In this document: positions 9,101 to 19,868 of the stretch, in pieces
Numbering within the stretch: the stretch's first letter is position 1
Layout of the letters: each line of letters opens with the position of its first letter
Assembly: GCF_025024155.1 (NCBI RefSeq)
Contig: NW_026251829.1
Location: 1 to 64,000, forward strand
DNA from: Gamsiella multidivaricata
Taxonomy: Eukaryota; Mortierellomycota; Mortierellomycetes; Mortierellales; Mortierellaceae
Direction of reading: 5' to 3'
Length of the DNA: 64,000 nt
Notes under the pieces: generated by a model
What the model saw: the letters and a program-made list of their open reading frames with translations, nothing else
Told to the model about the DNA's origin: nothing
Databases searched by the model: none
Position numbers and translations under genes: made by a program

Positions 9101-11649
9101 TCATCAAAGAGTCGGGTCCCCGCGACTTTCAGGTGTTCACCCTGGGCTGCAGACTCATTTTCGTCCCCTACCTCCTTGCCGACCTTCACAAAAAAATTGG
9201 CCAGAGATTTGAGCTCCACCCAGTCTTTCCTGACGATCTTACTTTCGCCTTGTGCTGATGATACCAGCAGCTCACAGTCCGCTATCCTGGCTTCAACTTC
9301 GTCCTCCCAAACATGGGCCTTGATAAACTTGGCGAGGGACTTGCGGACCCTAGCATTTGCACCAAAGATCAATGCGCTCAGCTTGACCTGATCCGCTTCT
9401 TCAAGTTGGCCGCGCTTGTGAATCAAGGTAACGACTCGGATGGCTCCTAGACGAGCGGAGGTGTCGGACTCACCAATGGCCATCCCAATAAACCGGTCTG
9501 TGAAGCGAGGAGTGAACTGGCGCAGGGCACTGGGTTGGTTTTCAATCTCGTAAAGTTTCGCTAAAACCTTGAGTGCCTCTAAGCGAACTGCTGCTGCTTT
9601 ATCCGAAAGTCCCCAGCCTACATATCCAAGGTAGGTCTGGGCGATGAACTGCTCAGGGTTGACCATCATCCATTCTCCCAGCTCATGCACGCAATCCAAG
9701 CGGACCAAAGGGTCAACATCGCGACATCGTAGCACGTAGACACTAGAGTAGAGAATGATAGGATAAAATGTCAGCAAAGAGCAACATGATAAACATCAAA
9801 GATGGCTTCAATCTCGATTAAACTACCTATCAAAGATTTCGTTAATCCAATCGCGGATCTCCTTCTTGCGTCTTTGGTTCTCAGCAACCTTCTTCTCAAG
9901 TTGCTTGACTTTTGATTGAGCTGCCTTTTGCTTCTGACTGGTTGCCAGTTGGCGGTTTGACACATTCAGCTCCTCTTGCAGCTCGCTAGAAATTTCAGCC
10001 AGAGACGTAACGACGTTTAGAGCAACTGTTGTCGCGGTGTGACGGACCGGTCGATAGGACGAACTAGTCGCAAAAGAATAGTATAGTCAGTACTAACGAA
10101 TGACTGAAAGACGTATTTATCATGGCACTAGGGCCCTGTCCTTGCACTGTACCTGGAAAGCGAGAGTGTCCAATTGAGCAAAGTATTCATAAACGCGCCA
10201 TCAAACAAAATATCGCCCTGCACCTTCTGGAAGAGCCGCGAATAAAACTCAAGCAAGTTCTTTTTAAACTTTTTAAACTCCTTTGCCTTGGACACAATTG
10301 GATAATCGAAATTGGTAGTGGTCTATCAAATTGAAGTCCAAAGGTTGCAACGATAGCATGAGCACACAACTCGGGATGATAGCTAAACAAAATTCTCAGC
10401 AAAGTAGAGTTCTCATTATATTACCTCCTTGTATCGTAACAGGATACTGTTCAAATTCTCGACCATCTCGTTCTGATCGGCAAAATCGCTGGCAGTAAGA
10501 AATTGCTTGCAGCCGCAACACCGGATGAGAAAGTTAGTTAAATTCAACATGGCCTCATTCGAGGATCTCTGGTAAAGGCTGATCCAGTCCGTCGCAACCG
10601 TCTCGAGGGCGACTTGGGAGTCCAAAACAGCAGCTACATGTTCCAGGATTAGACAAACGTTAGGGCTTATCCGTCTCATCATTACGGCCTTGAATGAAAT
10701 AAATAGTGGATAAAAAAGAATTGCTGCGATGGCCATGCTTACAATAGATTGCATAGTGTCCTTCCTCATCATCCTCTGCCTCATTATCCGAAGTCGTTGC
10801 AGCTGATTGCTTCTTTCGACTTGCAGAGCTCGTTGATGCTTTTGCCTTCTTTGCTGTCTTAGGAGCCTTGGGCGTAGTTGTCCTAGACTTTCTTGGCTTG
10901 ATGATCGGAATCCTGGATTCCACTGGCTTTGGTTGACGAGTTTTTTTGGAAGCGGCAGCTTTGGTTCTTCGTTTTTGAGAGGGTTCCTCAAAATCGGATC
11001 CATCGTCATCTTCTTCTGATGAAGATGATTCCTCCAGTTCGTCTTCCTCGACCTCTCCGTCTTCTGCATCCTCTTCGCCTTCTGCCTCCTCTTCGTCTTC
11101 TGCTTCCTCTTCTTCTTGATCCTCCGATGGAACGCGGGCTGCAGCCGCCTTGCCTGCTTTAGAAGCGTCGATCGCTGGTTTCTTTATAGAAGTAGCAGAT
11201 CGCATTTCTTTGGTCCTTCGAACAGAAGCGTTTCTTTGAGAAATCTGGGCTAGTGTCTCTTCTTGATTTCCCTCGTCGTCTTCGATCTCCTCTCCCTCAG
11301 AAGAGTCCACAGTATCCACTTTAGACTTTGATGCCTCGGATTGTTTATGTGTAGCCGCCGTTTTAGTTCCTAAATAAAGATAAAAAAAAAAGGTAAGCAT
11401 GCCGTTGAAGAACACGTTGACGGATACGTGCTTAATATGAGGACCGAAAGACCTACCCTTTAGGTTCGAAGGCGGAGCCGCATTACGAGTCGACCTTCGG
11501 GTTGACGACACACCATTCGCATCAGCATTCTATTCGAATGAGTATGAGATTCAGTTCGAGTCCGTGTGAGATTCCATGGTCATTCTCTGGCGCATAAACG
11601 CGGCTCCTGGGCTGAAGAAACGTACAGTTTTGGGGCGCGACCTGGTCAT
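6128..11649 (-). CDS. SCC3: Cohesin subunit SCC3 / stromal antigen (STAG)
   Basis: Thirteen minus-strand exons keep one frame throughout: 11649-11626, 11529-11457, 11369-10743, 10633-10425, 10322-10153, 10063-9827, 9742-9037, 8945-8559, 8454-8266, 8177-7989, 7823-7122, 7024-6729, 6614-6128. The product is about 1431 aa. The N-terminus is acidic and Lys-rich. It is followed by the STAG domain (QVALETVATDWISLYQ, KAKEFKKFKKNLLEFYSRLF, FDGAFMNTLLNW) and the stromalin conservative domain (YRPVRHTATTVALNVV, then YVLRCRDVDPLVRLDCV..ELGEWM). HEAT-like helices and an acidic C-terminus complete it. It binds the SCC1 kleisin and is needed to load and hold cohesin on chromatin. The first coding exon is only 24 nt, so the start is moderately sure. 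Confidence 0.93.
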
Positions 11650-12196
11650 AGTTTCGTTGCTGCTGTTGCTGGTATCGGTGCTAGGTTGACTGTTAACGAG
11701 ACTTAGATACGAAGAAACAGGCGAACGATAAAGAGAGGATTGAAGGTGGCTGACAAAAGGGGGTGGACAAAAAAAAAGAGGAAGAGAGAGAGAGAGAGAG
11801 AGAGAGATGACGATTTGGATGGAAAAAAGAAAGGACTTTACTCTTCCTCTGTTTGTGCTCAAATTGGTGGCGCGAAGGGGGAAAATGAAATCGACGCGTT
11901 CGAAAACAAATGACTGGTTTTCTGGATTCTGAGCGCGTCGCGTTGCTGGATCACGCACATCGGTAAGGATCGGATAAAACGCAAGAAGGACGTGGTTGTT
12001 AAGAAGACGCCAATATTCAAATACATTATGATTAGTTGGGTGGTACTGATACACTTGGATGGTACACTATTTACGCTACAAGAGACTACAAAAGTTGCTG
12101 GAACAAACAGGAAAAAAAGACGGATAGAGAAAAATAACAGGAAGCGCTTTGCTGTCGAAATATTCGGATTCGCAGGGGTATAAATATGTTTGCTCT
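11650..12196. other. SCC3 upstream / CSL downstream region
   Basis: Contains a (GA)n run near 11785-11807, which reads TC-rich on the SCC3 strand, and AT-rich sequence. I searched the CSL strand for a missing TIG/IPT domain and saw nothing like one. Confidence 0.5.
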
Positions 12197-14510
12197 TCAA
12201 GGCAGTTCCACTGCGTACTCAAACTTGGCTATTATTGGCAAAGACAAAACAATAAAGTAAAGCATTGTTAGTTATCACGTCCGTCTCAATCAAACATTTT
12301 GTTTTGCACTCAAGTGCACTTGAACGTAAAGTAAATAACTTACAGATGCCGACGATGGTCCAGCACAGGAAATCGTCGCTACCGGGTTTGGAGGTCTCTG
12401 TCATGGTAGAGGTCTCGTAGCGCAAAACAGTACTCGAAGAAGTAGAATGATCCATGAATCGTCCATTCTGGTGATCGTCACCCACAGCACCGAGGTACAT
12501 GGGCCTGCCATCTCTGGCACTGCGCTCCATTGACTGAAGCGCAACCTTCTGCATCTGACAGATAGGGCCAATGGCACCTTGCAAGATTCGACCGTTCTCA
12601 ACCTTGCATACCACCAAACGGTCCGACCCCAATCCTGTCGCCGTCTCGGTCAAGATAATTTCTGAGCCGTAGGTGATGGGCGAAGCACTCTGCTGAACAG
12701 GCTGACGATGATGGGATTTTGTCGATCCGTTGCGGGCCGATGCAGGAGAGCTGGGTCCGGACGACACAATCGAGATAGTGAAGGATGACCAAGCCGAGCT
12801 CTTTGCACACAGCTCACTATCCTGAACGGACATGTACTTTGTGCGAACTGTCTGCGAGTTGATGCGGTTGAAGAGCGAGACCAGCGACCCAGCAAGGATG
12901 CACGACGAGACATTACGGGCCTTGGCGGTCTTTTTCGACGGCTTAGATATGATGGCGATGGGCTGCGAATCGAACTCGGCAATTGGATCTGGCAGATCGG
13001 ACTCGAGCTGAGCAGAGCCCTCGCCTGACTGGTTGGAGTCATTCGAGACGAATCCATTGGGCAAGCAGGCGCGACCATAGACCTGTAGCTTGAGCTGGAA
13101 CGACTTGGCCTTGGCGGTGCCACTGACATATAGGTAACGGAAAGTGCTCGATTGATCGTCCTCCAGTGTCGACCGCTGACCGAGGGTGCTGTTCTCGCCA
13201 GATTCGCAGATCACCGACATGGCTACCTGGGGTTTACTTGTAAACCCAAAGCTGTGGTCGTCCAGCTGGCCTTGAATGTGAACAATAGGTGGCGGGCACA
13301 AGAAGCGCTTCTCGGATCCGTATGACTTTTGAGCGACCGAGGCGTGGTAGCAGCTGATGATGGTAGAAGCGCCATCAGCCGACCTTCCAATGTTATTGCT
13401 GCTGCTGCTGTTCGAGACAGAGACCTGGTTCACAGGGGATGCCTCCATAAGACCTTCAGCTACCAAGGACATGTTGAAGGAGCGAGGCGACTCTGCTTCT
13501 GCACCCTCAATAAGGGCCGGGATGGCACGTCTGATCTTTTGGCTACGGTTGATGTCCTCGGAGGTGTGGGTGCTGAGACGTGACCACTTGCGCTTGTGGG
13601 TGACATGGTTGGGACCCAGCGAGGGTGAGCAAGGGCGGGGCAGCATTGGCTTTGAGCGAGGGCGATGGCTCTCCTCGGCCTTTGGGTCAGTATCGCATCC
13701 CTCGCGCGAGGGCTGTGGGTCGAGGTCGTCGACAAGGTTGCTAATGGACATTCGCCTGACAGACGGACTGTTGGTCCGTGTCCCCTTTGTGTGACTATCA
13801 AGTGCCGAGAAAGGCGAAATGACAGTCGTGGTGGCCGCAGTCGCAGTCGCAGACACCGCATCGGTGGCGAAGTCGTCAGCGGAGGGCGAAGAGGGAGCAG
13901 AGGAAAGGGAGCTGGTCGAGGGGGAGAGAGATCCGCTGGAGGATGAGGACGAGGCCAGCAGGCTGGAGTGAACCTCGACTGCGTTTAACAGCGACTCCAT
14001 GTTGGTGCCCAGATATTCATGTTTGTTTGATCTGGCTGTGGAGGATTGAATGGTGTCAGGCTTGATCTCCTTCGAGTCCGAGGAGACGGGGGATGTGGAA
14101 GAGGACGAGGATGGCGAGAGTGATGGGGTAGGTTGTGAAGATGAGGCAGGCGTCTTTTGGTAGCGCTTATCGTAGGATTGGTAGGATGGCTGGTGATGCT
14201 GCTGCTGCTGCTGCTGGTGAATCTGGTGAGTCTGGTGACGGAGCTGGTTTGAATAATGTGATGGAGTACGATAGCCATCGTCTGTCGAGCCGTGATGGTG
14301 ATGGCGATGATGATGAGCAGAAGGAGCATTTGAAGGAGATGAGGCTGAGGACGAGGGCGAGGACGAGGGAGTGTCATCCATGGGATAAAGGGCTGCGAGC
14401 GAGGGCAGGGGCAGGATAGTGAGACGGGCGTCGGGGTGGTGCCGACTGGCGGTCTCGGAGTGGATGGACTCTGCATACGCCTGCGCGGCAGAGGGGAAGG
14501 GAGGCCTCAT
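12197..14510 (-). CDS. CSL (CBF1/RBP-Jkappa/Su(H)/LAG-1) transcription factor, short form
   Basis: Two exons, 14510-12344 and 12228-12197, give about 732 aa. Roughly the first half is Ser/His/Gln-rich low complexity. The DNA-binding Rel-homology part has the CSL signature CYHASVAQKSYGSEKRFLCPPP. The beta-trefoil follows, with SLFNRINSQTVRTKYM, ILQGAIGPICQMQKVALQS, RPMYLGAV and the late CWTIVGI block. The second exon adds SKFEYAVELP and a stop, aligning with the trefoil end of RBPJ (CWTIISTDKAEY). The C-terminal TIG/IPT domain usual in the family is absent. Fungi lack Notch, so fungal CSL proteins act as sequence-specific regulators (GTGRGAA-type sites) by other partners. The 14.5-15.1 kb leader is TC-rich. 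Confidence 0.9.
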
Positions 14511-15150
14511 TGTGGTGGTAGCTTGTGGCTATTACAGCTGCGGATATGATATGATATAATATTGAGTTTCGGAAGGTGCGTCTGAGTGCGAGTCCGTGTC
14601 CGTGTCTGTGTCAGAGTCCGTGTGCAAGGCAAGGTGACAAGGTGGCAAAGTGACAGAGAAGGAGAAAGGGAGAGAAGGGAACAGGTGCGGTTGTGTATGT
14701 GGTAAGAACGGACACCAAGGATGGGTTGTGGAGTAAGACAGAAAGAGAATGTGAAGGTGGAGGCCGGTACAAACACGTTGATAAGATGGACCGTGTGTGT
14801 GTGTGTGTGTGTGTGTGGAGAAAGAGAGAAGAAAAGGGAAGAATGATCCGAGAAGAGACAGTTTCGCTGGTGGAGGAGAGGATGAAGGAGGAGGATGAGA
14901 GGGCGAAGGGTGGGAAGGTAAAAAGATGAAAAAAGGTAAAAGGGTGAAAAAGGTGGGAAAGAGAAAAAGAAAAGAAAAGAAAGGCGAGGTTGGGGGCCGC
15001 TTTTTCTCTTTTATACAAACACCATTTTGTTTTCGCTTTCGTTTGAATGAGGATCGAATCGCTTCCTCCCTTTCTTTACTCCAACGAAAGAGACAACGCG
15101 AAAAGACGAAGGACACAGAAGAGAGAGTGTGTGAAAGTGAATGTGAATGT
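14511..15150 (-). promoter_or_regulatory. Long pyrimidine-rich leader of the CSL gene
   Basis: Some 600 bp of polypurine on the plus strand (polypyrimidine on the gene strand), with a (GT)12 block at 14793-14817. Long open frames here are low-complexity artefacts. It is probably the 5' UTR and promoter. Confidence 0.45.
14793..14817. repeat. (GT)n microsatellite
   Basis: Twelve perfect GT dinucleotides followed by G; simple repeat. Confidence 0.9.
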
Positions 15151-18130
15151 GATTTCTGATGTCTGACGTTTTAAAATAGACCTTATTATTGAGATCTTAA
15201 TTGTATCGTATCGTATTCTATTCTATTGGTCTGTATACTATACAATGTTGTTTGTTTTCTTCTACGCGCAGAAGAGGGTGGAGAGTGAGAGAGTGCGTGT
15301 GAGGTCCATCCCATCGTGCTGCTGTACCTGATCATTCTATTCATTCTAATTCAGTGCCCACTATTAGGAGATAAGGAATAACGAATGTCGAAAATTGTTT
15401 CGTCCAGTGCTCAATCTCCACTTTTAACATTTTTCCAAAAGGCGGGTCGTCTGTCGTCCTTTTTGTGGTTTTTTTCCCAGACATCCTTTCAAGGAAGCAC
15501 ATTTCCATCGTGTCTTCTCTCTCTCGACGGTGGACCAAATCTATGCAAGACATTTGCTCGCCATATATCACTGCCACCACCACCATGCCCTACCACACTA
15601 TCATATTGCTTCAAATTACACGACACATCTCGCACTCCCTCCCTCTCCCTCCCCTTGAACTCCTCGAACCCCTTAGCCCATTTTTTTTTGATTGTTTGTT
15701 TACTTCAACTTTCCCACCGCAGGAGGCCCATAGGGAGGTAGAAAAAAATGTAACGCGACTCTCGTATTGTAGCTTGTATTTTTCCTTCTTTGTGCCCCCT
15801 TATCTCAATTATACCCACGGTTATTCACTCCCTCAACTCCTACACGGTTGTACTCGACACGTCGGATGTTCGGATCTCAAAGAAGTACACAGCTTGATAT
15901 ATTTATTTTACTTTCAATTGACGGGGTTGTAGATCGCGATGGCTTAAGAAAAACATTTCAAATTCATCTATTGATAAAATAAAACGCCGCAGAGCTGGGG
16001 AAAGGGAAGGTGTGCGAACAAAAGAGCAAAAAAAAAAAAAGATAGGGAGAAAAGGAAAGGGAAGGGGATAGACGGGGGTTGGTGTAGTGGTGGTAGCTGG
16101 TAATTTGAAATGGTAATGACTGATGAAAAATAGTAAAGGGTAAAGTGGATATTTTCTTTCTTTGATGTAAAATAGCCTGCATCTGTGGGTGAATGCTCTC
16201 AGTCTTTGTAGTTCTCTTTTGTCTCCTATTGCTTCGTCTTTTTTATTCAACGGATGTAGATAAAGAGCATGTACCGCAATGCGGTTGACGCATGGGTTGT
16301 CAATGGAGGACAATGGACAAATGGTCCAAGGGAGAGCAGAACAGGGATCAATGGACGAATAAATGAATGAACGAGTGCGACAGACCTCCTTGTCCTTGTA
16401 ATCCTTGTAACAAACGATTGTCTTGTTCAATCAAGCACTTTTTTTACTCGCTCTTTTGAAAAATTAAAGTGCACCCTCGGAAGCAAACAAGATCCAATCG
16501 ATCACCAGAGCGGGTCGAAGGGGGAGGCTACACAGGATGAGGGACAGGTAATTTTTCCTTGCTCAGCTTATGATAAACCAAAGACCACATCTCTTTTTTT
16601 ATCAGCCGTCCATGCGGACAAAAAAAAACCCAATGTATTGTTGTAACAATAGTCTACTACGATGTATCTGAGCGTGCGTGGTAAAAAAGTCTTAGCCAGG
16701 AGACCGCAAGATCAGACAGACGGGCAGAATGACATGACAGATATCAACGTCCGCTTGTACCGCGTTCTTGGTACATACGAAACACTTTACGTTCCAGACA
16801 AACCGACACGATACCATAATCGTGATGATGATGATGACGACGAAGAAGGGGTTTCGGCTGATGACCGATGTCCCAGGGTCTGCTGGTTGCTTTACCACGG
16901 TATCCTGGATTAAAGCGAGTGTGAGAAAAAATAGTGCCACCATAAGAAGGTTCAACGAGCATGTGATGATGCCCAGCATCAGCAGTGAGCTCGGACATGC
17001 ACAAGCGCATGTCGTCCTGGCCAGCAATAGCTTTCTGTATCCACTCAAGGTAGCCCATTGCTCTTCCCCTGCGCCCTCGGCCGGACCATCTCTTTACTGT
17101 GACCAGCTTTGCTGTTAAGCCATTTTAGGGCCCTTCTTTCTCTGCTATTCCTCCACGCGCTCCGCTCCGGCTGCGTTTATTGCGTGTGAGCGTGCGTGTG
17201 GATGGGCTCTTGCTCCCTCCCTTCACGTGCGTTTTTATTCCCACGCATCGTAACACTTCGTGCTGGATGAATTCGTCCACCAACTTACTTATCTATTTTT
17301 TTTTTTTGCCCGTCCGTTCACTAGTCAGCACTCCGTTTATTTCCATTGCGACGATCAGAGTACATTAGAAGTAAAGAGTAAGGATAAGAAGAAAAGTATC
17401 CATTTATGTGTCAACAGATACATGTGTAATCTGCATGCATTTTTAAGATTTTCGTTTGGACGTCCGTTGGTCCTGCCGTGGGAATAATTCGGGGACAGGA
17501 CGCGTGGCGAGCTGCTAGACTTTGCCTACAATAGTCTACCAACCTACTTTCTTTTTATCGGCATCGCAGATATAGCACTGGAGAGGGCTGAACGATAAGA
17601 GCGCTATTAGTGCTCCCTGAGCTGCAGAGTACTTTATCAACACAGAAAAAAAAAAAAAACCACCAAACCCATTCCGTGTCGTTGGTCTCCCCGCAAGTTT
17701 CTTCCGCAATTCTTATCAGGATGGAGATCGCACCAGGCTTCAACAAAGCAAAACATTTCCAGCATCTACACTCCTCATCAACAAACAAACAAAAAGGTAT
17801 GACAACAAAAAAAAAAACTGATACAGTTGCTTGCTCCGATACTTTTATATATATAAATATGTATACCCGTTATAGTTTTGCGATCGTGCCGATTATTCAT
17901 TTTCAAGACAAAATGGTAGCAGCTCTTTCGTCTTATCATCATCTCGCGTCTCCCGCAACCTTCCTTTTACCTCTTCGATATTAACATCCGCCGCAGTTCC
18001 GAACGCACGCGATCGACCATCGCCATTGCAGACACTTTTTGGGACGTGTACTGAATTTCTCATTATTGGTGCTGAGACGTATTCTGAAACTACTCTGCAC
18101 TGTTCGGCAAAAGCCAGCCTAACGGAATCC
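15151..18130. other. Gene-poor 3-kb stretch
   Basis: AT-rich with homopolymer runs (for example A12 near 16028 and A14 near 17647). Many short open frames occur on both strands without family resemblance, biased composition or plausible exon chains. It may hold distal promoter sequence for CSL. I see no gene. Confidence 0.45.
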
Positions 18131-18895
18131 TAAAGTACATCTGTCAAAGATCGATCTCCTACGACACGACGGTCGTCTCCTTTCCCAATACTCCCGCCAC
18201 CGCCGCCGCTGCTGATCATACTATCGATTCTGGATCTCCAATAGCACGAGCGCCTGCGCAAGGAGGCCATCGTCAGCGTGATGTCTTGAGCTGCGACAAC
18301 AGTCTCCTGATCATGGTACTGTAGCCTCTGACAACGATTCTCGAAGGCGATTCAGAAGCCGGTCTTGACTTTGTTCCTGGCCCTGGTTCAAGAATTGACG
18401 CTCTGCTCTAAAGGGCCATCAGATCTTCTGATATGGAGCACTCTCTATCATCTTCGATCGATGGTGCCTTCTTGGTTTTCATTCTCATATCGGCCCTCCT
18501 TGGATGGAGATCGACTGCGTCCGCGCCCTGCCCTGCTATCGACCTCGTAGATGGTTCTACATCGCGTCCTACCAATAAGCTAGTCCACGTCTCTTTTCCC
18601 ACGGGGTTCATTCCTAATTCTACCACCATATTGTCTGCCACCAAGTCGCAAGGTAGATCCGGTGGCGGATCCGGAGTTAGTAGAAGTCTACACAGACAGC
18701 CGCACCATCATAGCCTTCTTGAACCCTTCTGTCACAGATGCAACTCGTGGATTCTGTGACCGAATAAGGATCCCTTGAACTCGAACTTGATCGTAAGCAT
18801 GCGCCTGATCTTGAATTCGACCCTCTGGATTTTCCCTCGACCTTGGAACTGACACACGGCGATGAGTATTCATATGAACCATGACCGTTAACCAT
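18131..18895 (-). pseudogene. Possible Arg/Ser/Gly-rich coding remnant or unresolved small-exon gene
   Basis: One minus-strand frame from about 18895 to the TGA at 18450-18448 is broken only by two TAG codons. It reads as RNA-binding-protein-like low complexity: RVSVPRSRENPEGR, then LGGRQYGGRIRNEPRGKRDVD, then RAGRGRSRSPSKEGRYENE. A further frame below it (stop near 18136) reads SMISSGGGGGSIGKGDDRR. RS, RGG and poly-Gly segments in nearby frames suggest either an SR-protein-like gene with introns I could not place, or a decayed copy. No RRM is visible. A plus-strand ORF over the same bases (18433-18759) looks like the antisense shadow. Confidence 0.25.
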
Positions 18896-19868
18896 CACGT
18901 TGTCATTGCCCATGATGGTAATCTCCATGATTCTCTGTCGTGGGATCACCACAACGGATTGGATATGTCCCAGAGAGGTGAGGTGCTAGCTCCAAAACGT
19001 AAGAGTATCTTTTTCTCTGTCCGCAACGATATTGCTATTGGTGCTGTTGCTGCTAGGTTGTTAGCCCCGTTGATCACTTTTCCTTTGAGACGGGAACAAG
19101 GAGTAGTATTTGAGCTATAATAAAAGAAAGAATGCACTGGAGGGAAGTGGAAGAAATTCAGGGAAGCAGCAGTAAGACCGGGGGACCATTGGTTAAGCAC
19201 ACACACACACGCACACACAAAGCATTGAGATGAGGTGGGTAGATGTAAATGCAGGTATGAAGCGACTTTGGAGTTAGTGCAGATCAGAGCATAGCCACGA
19301 ATGCCCAAGAAAAAGCACAAAAAACAACGCGTTTCCCGCCATGCGAACAGTTCTTGGCCAGCGTGCGATCGGCCTTACAAGTTCGCGATCTGTGCTACAA
19401 CCCACCAAACACATGTCTCTAACGGTCGTAAATACCTGTGCCTTTTTTTATTATTGTTATTATTATTATTATTATTCGATTCACTATTGCATGCTGCCGC
19501 TGATATACATCAAGAGGAAAAAAAGACGATGACCTGCATCGCTCACTGATAGTTTCGTTTTCATTGTCGTTGTCATTTCCATGGAAATCTGTGTCTTACT
19601 CTGTCTCTCTTCCATTCATATGGTTACATGCAAACAGCTACACGAAAAGGACTGAAAAATGATGATGAAAATATAAACATGCTTGAGATGGTACAATTTG
19701 GACGGGTGATAAAAAGAAAGAAAAAAGACTAGAGCGCTACTGGCATGCATGGGCTGTAGGCGGGGACGACTATAAACAATCTAACAGGGGTAATGGCAGA
19801 GAAGGATCTGATAAAGGGCGAAACTGGGTATGAGACACAAATAGGTATAGCGTTGTGTGAATGGTCGT
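18896..19868. other. 3' flank of the capping-enzyme gene
   Basis: Contains a (CA)n block near 19199-19219 and a TTA/TTG triplet run at 19447-19476. It is probably the 3' UTR and terminator region of the minus-strand gene that ends at 19869. Nothing else is supported. Confidence 0.4.

Noticed and set aside
10153..10322. Apparent one-base frameshift in the SCC3 STAG domain
   Set aside because: It came from misreading a TTTT run on the minus strand. The exact sequence gives LLEFYSRLFQK..ILFDGAFMNTLLNW in one frame.
13357..13794. Long plus-strand ORFs opposite the CSL coding region
   Set aside because: Antisense shadows of a Ser-rich coding region; the CSL frame has clear domain motifs.
18433..18759. 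Plus-strand ORF of 108 aa with a signal-peptide-like N-terminus
   Set aside because: It is antisense to an Arg/Ser/Gly-rich frame, which by itself produces hydrophobic/Ser-rich shadows. It has no family match and no supporting gene structure.
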